Below, piece after piece: positions 58,136-64,000 of a DNA stretch of 64,000 nt (the stretch's first letter is position 1; every line of letters begins with the position of its first letter). The stretch is from Pomphorhynchus laevis (taxonomy: Eukaryota; Acanthocephala; Palaeacanthocephala; Echinorhynchida; Pomphorhynchidae): positions 1-64,000 of the forward strand of contig WNNJ02001830.1 of assembly GCA_012934845.2 (NCBI GenBank). Reading direction: 5' to 3'. A program made the position numbers and the translations under genes. The notes beneath the pieces were generated by a model, which saw nothing but the letters and a program-made list of their open reading frames with translations, was not told the DNA's origin and did not search any database.

Positions 58136-59015
58136 TCAGATTCATGATTTTATTAGTGTTTCTGCTTACAACTGTCTGGTCTCAATTTTCAATCATCTTT
58201 CTTCTCTTAGTCTTACTCTGAACCCTAATAAATGCAAAATAATGTGGATCCGTCCTCGACGCCACGGCTTAGAAATTCCCTCCGTATCACATAATTCTAC
58301 AATTCTTCCTACCGTTGACAATCTCGTTTTCTTAGGCTTCTATTCCGACAACCGACTTTCACTTAACCTTTCGTTATAGATAAAGTACGCTCATCTACTT
58401 TGATTCTCCTCAACCTCCGTCAAATTCACAGATTAATCGATTTCCCTTAATGTATGACTCTCATACCCTCTATCATTTTCTGAAAACTTGATTACTGTCT
58501 TTGTCTATTTTCCAACTCACCTAAATCCACTCTTGATCCACTCCAACGCATCGTCAACACAGCCATCCGATTCTCCTCCGTATTTGTCGTTTTGATCCTA
58601 CATCCCACCATCTTGCTTCTTTCGATTTACCTACCATTTATTGTCGTGTTCAAATTCGCCTTCTCATTGCTTTTTCCGCCTTGTAACTTTTAATACCCTT
58701 CATTTCTCGACCTTCTTTTTCTCGACAATTCTCGTCATGTTTACTGTCTTTTGCATTCCCGTAGTTCCCTTACTTTACATGCCCTAAACTACTTTACCTC
58801 TTTTGGCTTCCGTTCCTTCCTTATGGCTGCTCCTCTCTTGTGGAACCATCTTCCCATTCATATACGCGAATTAACCTCAATGCCGTGCTTCAAACGCCAA
58901 ATCCAATTCCATTTCAACAATTAGCTAATTAATCTGTGACTTTTGCTGTTCTTTTTTTGTTAGTGGACTTGTAAGCTTGCAGCTGGCACGCGTTTGACAC
59001 TTAAAATAAATTATT
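58136..59015 (+). mobile_element. CR1/L2-like LINE copy E, 5'-truncated
   Basis: SLTLNPNKCKIMWIRPRRHG, NLVFLGFYSDNRLSLN and, near the end, FRSFLMAAPLLWNHLPIHIR and MPCFKRQIQFHFN. Ends with TGGCACGCGTTTGACACTTA and AATAAA. Belongs to the same large group as copies A-D but a different subfamily. Broken. Confidence 0.78.
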
Positions 59016-59985
59016 ATTGTCAAGACAATTATTAACAAGATTCGGCCATATATATTTTCTATTACTTCTATTATTTTTTAGTAATTATAATATTAATTGC
59101 AGTGTATTGCACTGCAATATACTACAAGATGTAAGTGTATTATAATTGCGTTTAATCAATATATTGCGTTCATATATTGCATTCAATCAATCTTGATTTA
59201 TTTAAAAAATTCTTACTTAATCTTAAAGATTACGTGGCTAAAAAGAAAGAATAAAGGGGAATTATTTCGGTTTATGACCATAAAGTATGCCAGTCATTTA
59301 ATTTGATATTATCATCGTTCAAAGACGATTTTATATCTTGCATTATAACGTAATGAAGCTTTCCAATGCGTATGCGCATTTGTGATGTTTATCAATTCGG
59401 GTATTTACCTATCCGGGTTTATGAATTAACTGAAATCACTGTGCCGAATTTTTGATTACAGATGCTTCAGAGCGAACATAAATATGTTATAAAAAACGTA
59501 ACTTGCGGAATTTCTGTAATTAATTTAAATCCATGACGAGGAGGATATTTAAAGGAATAAACGCAGTTGTATATTGGGCAAGATCCATAGAAGATCAGTA
59601 TTAGGGCGGATTCAGGTATATTGATTAATGATGCTAATATATAACAGAAACATTGGTAAGTAGCCAATAATTCCTTCGTTCCCACTACCTATTCATTTCG
59701 TAAGAGTATCAAATCATTCATATAGTTTATTCATCCTTCTATTGAGGTGTCCTAGATGGAAACATGCTCGATAGGCTATATAGTCGTTACTAGAGGTGAA
59801 CGGGGGAACGGGCATAGCTAGCTATTGGAAACTATAACAGTCCATCAGCAATTAAATCCCTATACACGTTTCTAATTATTGAGCTTCATCAGTAGGGTTC
59901 ATATTTAAAGAGTGCTTAGGGATCCTTAACCACAGTCAAGAAGGGTTTATCACAAGGATGATTATTACAAGACGACCTTCGAATA
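59016..59985. other. Intergenic, no recognised gene
   Basis: AT-rich to 59460, then moderate GC. 59100-59190 holds repeated ATATTGC words. From about 59880 worn pieces of the hammerhead satellite begin (CTTCATCAGTAGGGTTCA). Confidence 0.4.
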
Positions 59986-60021
59986 TGCGGACTTGAAGGT
60001 GTTCACAATGTCACACAAACA

Positions 60022-60105
60022 ACCGAAACGACGAGTATGTATTTCATTCTACTGATGAGTGTTGCCGGATACTCCATCACTTCGGTGCGAACGTGTCGTC
60101 TAAAA
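60022..60105 (+). ncRNA. Hammerhead-satellite core, monomer 1
   Basis: CAACCGAAACGAC, GAGTAT, ATTCTACTGATGAG, TGTTGCCGGATACTC, hairpin CACTTCGGTG, GTGTCGTCTAAAAG. Helix II CAAC/GTTG, helix III CGAC/GTCG, inner helix GAGTAT/ATACTC. Confidence 0.65.
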
Positions 60106-60399
60106 GTGGCATGGTGCTTGAAAGTCGTGAATCAAAGTTCAGTCCTCTAAGCAAGACTATTTTCTATAAATACCGTATTTCGTAAGAAATCCGGGACCGT
60201 TGTTTACTTAGCATATACATACACGATCATTATACATGCCATATCCATTAAGGATCCAATGAGTGCATCGATAATTCAGCAACAACCTCTGCCTAGTGTT
60301 AAAGAGATGGTCCGCACAGCGATTCCGGCTGGTGAACAGTGAAAGCCTCAGTCAACTAATCAAAAAGTTAGAAACGCTTTCATTCATAATGTTACACAG

Positions 60400-60492
60400 A
60401 CAACCGAAACGATCAGTGGGTACTTCATTCTACTTATGAATGTTGCAAAGTACTCTATCATTTCGTTGCTAAAGTGATCGCCTAGAAGTTAC
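60400..60492 (+). ncRNA. Hammerhead-satellite core, monomer 2 (decayed catalytic strand)
   Basis: CAACCGAAACGATC, GGGTAC, TTCTACTTATGAA, TGTTGCAAAGTACTC, hairpin CATTTCGTTG, then CTAAAGTGATCGCCTAGAAG. Helix III is CGATC/GATCG, a compensated change from CGACC/GGTCG in monomer 3. CTTATGAA and GCC replace the core CTGATGAG and GTC. Confidence 0.6.
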
Positions 60493-60689
60493 ATGATGCC
60501 TAAAAGTCGTGAATTAAAGTCTAGTTTACCAAGCAAAAAATATTTTTCATAAATACTCCTCCATGGCTGGTCCCAAGCCCCTGTTGAGAAAGGAGGAGAG
60601 AAGTATGAACAAGAAAAGTGTATCAATTGGCCGGAACGAACGAACTGAACGAACGTACTGAACGAATAAACTGAACGAACACACTGAAT

Positions 60690-60800
60690 TCGTTTGCGGG
60701 ATTATTTTTATCAGTTCAATAATTTTTTATTATTCTTAATGAGCTTGTAAGCGCGCCGTTTGCACGGATTCACCACTTAAAATAAATTTCACTCTCTGAA
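60690..60800 (+). mobile_element. CR1-like LINE 3' end in the array
   Basis: GAATTCGTTTGCGGGATTAT, then GAGCTTGTAAGCGCGCCGTTT and CACCACTTAAAATAAATTT, the family tail. Confidence 0.7.
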
Positions 60801-60864
60801 TATGCATTTCTTTAGAAATCCTGGACCGTTGTTTACTCAGCACATTCTTCCTAAACCACAATTA

Positions 60865-61045
60865 AAAATAGAAATTTATTTTGAGTGACAAATGCATGCC
60901 AACGGCGAGCTTACAAGCCCACTGAGAATAATTAAGATTATAACACTAATAAAAATAATCCCGCAGGCGAATTCAGTGTGTTCGTTCATTTTGTTCGTTC
61001 ATTTCAATTGTTCAGTCCGTTCCTTCATGTTATTCGTTCACCATT
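60865..61045 (-). mobile_element. CR1-like LINE 3' end in the array, opposite orientation
   Basis: Reverse complement of the same tail (AAATTTATTTTGAGTGACAA, GGCGAGCTTACAAGC, AATCCCGCAGGCGAATTCAG). It faces the copy at 60690, making an imperfect inverted repeat within the array. Confidence 0.7.
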
Positions 61046-61122
61046 CTACATAACGTATCCATTAAGTGTCCATCGAAGTATCGGCAAATTATCGGAAACG
61101 CCTTCGTTCACAATGTCACACA

Positions 61123-61216
61123 GGCAACCGAAACGACCTTTGGGTATTTTATTCTACTGATGAGTGTTGCCGAATACCCCACCATTTCGATGCTGAAGTG
61201 GTCGTCTAGAAGTGAC
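61123..61216 (+). ncRNA. Hammerhead-satellite core, monomer 3 (most complete)
   Basis: GGCAACC 61123-61129, GAAAC 61130-61134, CGACC, GGGTATT, TTCTA 61152-61156, CTGATGAG 61157-61164, GTTGCC 61166-61171, GAATACCC, hairpin CATTTCGATG 61183-61192, GGTCGT 61200-61205, C, TAGAA 61207-61211. Helix I TTCTA/TAGAA, helix II GGCAAC/GTTGCC, helix III ACGACC/GGTCGT, extended by GGGTATT/AATACCC. All invariant hammerhead core bases are present. Confidence 0.72.
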
Positions 61217-61504
61217 ATGGTTACTGAAAGTCATAAATTAAAGTCTAGTCTCTCAACAACATTTTCTATAAATGTCCCAATTCGTAAGAAATCCTAGACC
61301 GTTGTTTACTCAGCATATCCGTGCACCACCATTATGCATGCCGTATCGATTAAGCTCCAACGAGTGCAGCGACAATTCAGCAATAACCTCTGCCTAGTGT
61401 TTAAGGATGGTCCGCGCAGCAATTTCATCTGGTAAAGTACGCCAGCCTCAGTCAATTAAGCTCAGTGTAAGATACACCTTCATTCACAATGTCGCACTGA
61501 CAAT

Positions 61505-61592
61505 TATAATGGCCAGTGGATACTTCATTCTACTGATGAGTGTCGCCGAGTACTCCATCACTTGGGTGCTGAATTTGTCGTCTAGAAGTTAC
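61505..61592 (+). ncRNA. Hammerhead-satellite core, monomer 4
   Basis: GGCCAGTGGATAC, CATTCTACTGATGAG, TGTCGCCGAGTACTC, hairpin CACTTGGGTG, CTGAATTTGTCGTCTAGAAG. The upstream GAAAC strand is worn away. Confidence 0.6.
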
Positions 61593-61620
61593 ATAGTGCC
61601 TTTCAATCTTTAATATGCGT

Positions 61621-61873
61621 TATTTATTTACTTTAATCTATTATTTACTCGCAAGTAAAATAAAATCAAACTTCAACAATCGTTATTTATTTACTTTAAT
61701 ATATTATTTACTCGTAAGTAAATAATTACTGATTTAAATTTTAATAAATATGAATAATTTATTTATACTTATTAAATTAAAATGATATAATAAGAGATAT
61801 TTTATTATATTATTATATTTCTTAATATTTCTTAAAATATTATACTGTATATCCAATTAAAAATAATTCTAGA
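61621..61873. other. AT-rich 5' flank of the Aurora gene
   Basis: Contains a direct repeat TTATTTATTTACTTTAAT-TATTATTTACTCG at 61622 and 61683, and little else. The ATG at 61874 follows TTCTAG directly, so a splice acceptor or trans-splice site right at the start codon is possible. Confidence 0.4.
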
Positions 61874-62188
61874 TGGCATGTCAGCTTGATAATATTGACT
61901 TGGAAATTCAGAAAGAGGTTGATCGTGAAGAGATTGAAGACAGTGGAATATTGAAAGAGAATAGTCGTATTAGTCAACCATTAGAGTATGACGATAATGG
62001 GTAAATAGAATTTTTACGATCACTGTCGTATAATTTTTATATTTAGACAAGCAGGTGATAGTTTGCCTGGTATTCACAGAAATTGGGTATTGAATGATTT
62101 TGAAATTGGCGGACCTTTAGGCAAAGGTAAATTCGGCAATGTATATATAGCTAGGACAACGTGTAGCAATCACGTTGTAGCTCTAAAG
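61874..62188 (+). CDS. AURK: Aurora-type protein kinase, first two exons (partial)
   Basis: Ser/Thr kinase of the Aurora family, acting in chromosome segregation and cytokinesis. Exon 1 (61874 to about 62000) gives a short acidic N-terminus, [20 protein letters not shown] to EYDDNG. After a 46-base intron, exon 2 (62047-62188) gives [20 protein letters not shown] then [12 protein letters not shown] and HVVALK. The [20 protein letters not shown] segment is the Aurora signature; GKGKFGNV is the glycine loop and the K of VALK the ATP-binding lysine. The short N-terminus resembles B/C-type Auroras. The rest of the kinase lies beyond an intron of more than 1.8 kb, outside the window. Confidence 0.9.
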
Positions 62189-62484
62189 GTTCGTAATTTT
62201 TACAGGTTTCTACCCTTTTAAGAATTTCATATTTTTCATATTTCAGTTGATATATAACTTGATATTCATCTTAACAAATTGTCCGTTAATTTAATCTGAT
62301 CGACAAAGGGTTCGTTCTTCACTCATGTTAATTAGTGAAGAACGAACTTCACTCAATTGCTTATGCATAATTCGCGTGACTGTTTATGATCTCTAAATTT
62401 ATATTAAAATTTGTTTTAATTGTAAAAAAATGTTAACGATCAACTACCAGTTGATCGTTAGCATTTAACGATCAACTGGATAGC

Positions 62485-62532
62485 AGTTGATCCTGATGAT
62501 GAAGCAGTTGACTTTCGAAAATTCGATACTAA
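62485..62532 (+). ncRNA. Hammerhead-type core of Penelope-like end
   Basis: CTGATGA (62493-62499), stem GAAG/CTTTC, GAAAATTCGATAC, then downstream TTTACTTCACTC as in the palindromic elements at 16180-16597. Confidence 0.5.
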
Positions 62533-62699
62533 AATTATTTCTTTCTTTTTTACTTCACTCTTTTCACATAGTGTGAATGATTGACTCAGTTATTACGGGA
62601 CAAAAAAGATGGGATAATTTGCTGTTGATGGATGGAAAGAGGGCAGTTGATCGGATGGCAGGAGGCAGTATGTTCCAATGAATTGTATGTTTTATTGAA

Positions 62700-63645
62700 A
62701 AATACATCCGAATACATTAACATATATTATTATTATTGTTACAACAGCACAGGAGCATAAGCTCAAATTGGCTGGATCACAACAACAATAAAAAACAAAA
62801 AAGAAAGAAAAAAGGTGAAACTGTCATTGTCGTGATTTAATAATTGCCTTGAACTTCTGGACGGAACCGCTGTCGATTGTCGATGCATGAAGATTGTTCC
62901 ACAGGTCAGCAATGCGATCACTTATCGTAACACAATTTGTTTTGGGACGGATCCTGCGCTTTATCATAAGTCTGTGGCCTCGTAGTCGACCCGGTGGACG
63001 ACTTGTAAACGTAGACTTCGACACATGTTCAGGTATAGACAGTGACCGCCATACATACATTAGGTCGGCGTCAGACAGCGAACGTTCAATAGTGTGCACA
63101 TTCAACAATGCCAGTCTCTGGGTATAGTTGACACCACGCACTGAAAACACAAGATGGGTTGATTGTCGTAATATCCGTTCGTATATTTCCAATTCGCCAC
63201 GGAGCTGTGGGTGTATTGCAGGGGACGCGTATAACATGTGCGATTTTATAAGGGCAGAGTAGGCAATGCGAAAACTAACTGGATCGAGTTGGCCAAGCGA
63301 GCGTCTTTACATGCCTAGCATACGTCGAAATTTGGATGCGACGTATTGGACGTGGACTCGTGTCTTCATATCTTCACTTACGATCACGCCCAGATCACTA
63401 AAACATGAAATCTTTTCGATGTTTACATCTTCGATCGCATATGTCCCTACGATTTTTATGGGACCTATGTGCATATGACTACACTTATTAGGATTCAAAA
63501 CCAATCCCTTTACACGACACCATTTGGTGATTGAGTCTACGTCGCGTTGCAACTCAATTACATCGTGCGTGCTTTGTATTGGACGCCAAATTCTTAAAAC
63601 ATCGGCATATAGAGCGCACTCACTGAATATGACATCTATCATATA
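62700..63645 (-). mobile_element. LINE 3' end (CR1/jockey group), decayed
   Basis: Minus strand: ECALYADVLRIWRPI (RT YADD box, worn), DVDSITKWCRVKGLVLNPNK, ISCFSDLGVIVSEDMKTRVH, then YTQRLALLNVHTIERSLSDA, LMYVWRSL and NCVTISDRIADLWNNLHAST to the stop near 62824. The 3' UTR includes a TTATTATTATTG run. 5'-truncated and broken. Confidence 0.8.
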
Positions 63646-63664
63646 TATACATATATATAATCGT

Positions 63665-63850
63665 AGATGTTGCCAAAAACCGGAGTTTGATTACAAGTAG
63701 AGCAGACTTCCTTATCACTCCTAGACGAGCTGATGGTCGCCGGCAGCACTCATCAGTAGGGTGAACTACCATCAGTCGTTTCGGCTGCCTTGTGATATAT
63801 TAAAGAGGCATTTCCGAGAATTTGCTAACGTGGTAGCATGGGCATAGCCT
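63665..63850 (-). ncRNA. Trans-order hammerhead repeat, compact form (best copy)
   Basis: Minus strand: GGCAGCC (63783-63789 on plus), GAAAC (63778-63782), GACTGATGGT, CACCCTA, CTGATGAG (63749-63756), GCTGCC, ACCATCAGCTCGTC, TAGGAGTG. Helix I CACCCTA/TAGGAGTG with one bulge, helix II GGCAGC/GCTGCC, helix III ACGACTGATGGT with ACCATCAGCTCGT, one bulged C. No inserted hairpin. Outer TATCAC/GTGATA also pair. Confidence 0.72.
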
Positions 63851-64000
63851 CTTTAAACTAACCATGTGCTTTCCGGACCATCCTAATTTTATTCGGCAGG
63901 AAATTTACTTGCTTTCTCACAGGATCCTTTGGAGGATACATTTTTATAATTTTATATCTGACTGTGTTAAACTGTGCTCCGGGAGCTAATAAGCTTCAGT

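Larger units (their letters stand above)
59986..61620 (+). repeat. Tandem hammerhead-satellite array, about 380-bp monomers
   Basis: Four cores at about 60022-60105, 60400-60492, 61123-61216 and 61505-61592. Distances between CTGATGAG positions are 380, 724 and 377 bases; the 724 gap is one period plus about 345 bases of inserted CR1-like ends. Each monomer also carries GGACCGTTGTTTACT, CAACCTCTGCCTAGTGTT and ATGGTCCGC. No coding capacity. The layout recalls retrozymes, nonautonomous hammerhead-bearing retroelements known in plants and animals. Confidence 0.82.
62189..64000 (+). other. Aurora intron with repeats (continues past window)
   Basis: Donor GTTCGT after the VALK codons. The intron holds hairpin-forming GATCAACT repeats at 62425-62490, a hammerhead-type core, a LINE end and a compact hammerhead repeat. 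No further kinase exon was found before 64000. Confidence 0.65.

Noticed and set aside
59467-59685. 72-residue minus-strand ORF
   Set aside because: No motif, neighbour or repeat support; probably chance.
61123-61216. Plain cis-acting hammerhead in one monomer
   Set aside because: The three helices all cross and connecting linkers are one or two bases against stems of about 13 pairs, so a normal intramolecular fold is not sterically reasonable.
59986-61620. CRISPR-like repeat array
   Set aside because: The 380-base units are homologous along their full length with no short repeat and unique spacer pattern, in a eukaryotic context.

Overview
This window looks like nuclear DNA of an AT-rich, repeat-laden invertebrate. 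Spliced GT-AG genes, an intronless cytosolic ribosomal protein eL28, a nidogen and an Aurora kinase show it is animal. The repeat fauna (CR1/L2-like and I/jockey-like LINEs, Penelope-like and Naiad-like elements, hammerhead-type ribozyme repeats) fits many ecdysozoans. A nematode, perhaps a basal (Dorylaimia) one, is only a guess.

Host genes, left to right. (1) The 3' half of a nidogen gene runs on the + strand from 2018 to a stop at 17822-17824, in eight phase-compatible exons that encode two EGF modules, an LY/YWTD beta-propeller and a final EGF. Its upstream exons lie outside the window and its introns are full of repeats. (2) A small Q-rich unknown ORF lies at 18161-18466 (+). (3) An intronless eL28 lies at 27224-27658 (-). 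(4) The first two exons of an Aurora-type kinase start at 61874 (+) and run off the right edge through a repeat-filled intron.

Nearly everything else is mobile DNA. 5.6-7.6 kb: a decayed non-LTR element with a CCHC finger and restriction-like endonuclease, in a nidogen intron. 19-22.8 and 45.1-48.8 kb: two copies (-) of an APE-type LINE with a CCHC ORF1, each with a tRNA-like tail. 25.1-25.4 kb: a Ty3-like relic. 30-39.7 and 58.1-59 kb: repeated 5'-truncated CR1/L2-like LINEs (+). 39.8-44.3 kb: another APE LINE (-) whose ORF1 carries a PHD-like finger. 49.4-51.1 and 62.7-63.65 kb: two more LINE remnants (-). 52.1-56.7 kb: a partial tandem of a Naiad-type Penelope-like element with its GIY-YIG domain N-terminal to the RT (-), placed between + strand fragments of a canonical Penelope element.

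The most unusual signal is hammerhead-ribozyme parts spread across the window. One set has the ordinary order (CUGAUGA, stem, GAAA) and marks ends of Penelope-like fragments. A second set, a tandem array of about 380-bp monomers at 60.0-61.6 kb plus dispersed and inverted copies, has all three hammerhead helices with compensatory changes, but the strands are in an order that cannot fold within one unit. The catalytic strand sits in the apical loop of the stem whose base carries the other core pieces, which suggests cleavage in trans or between adjacent repeats. The Naiad terminal repeats show a related order. Several insertions are flanked by direct repeats of roughly 75-265 bp, far longer than ordinary target-site duplications.
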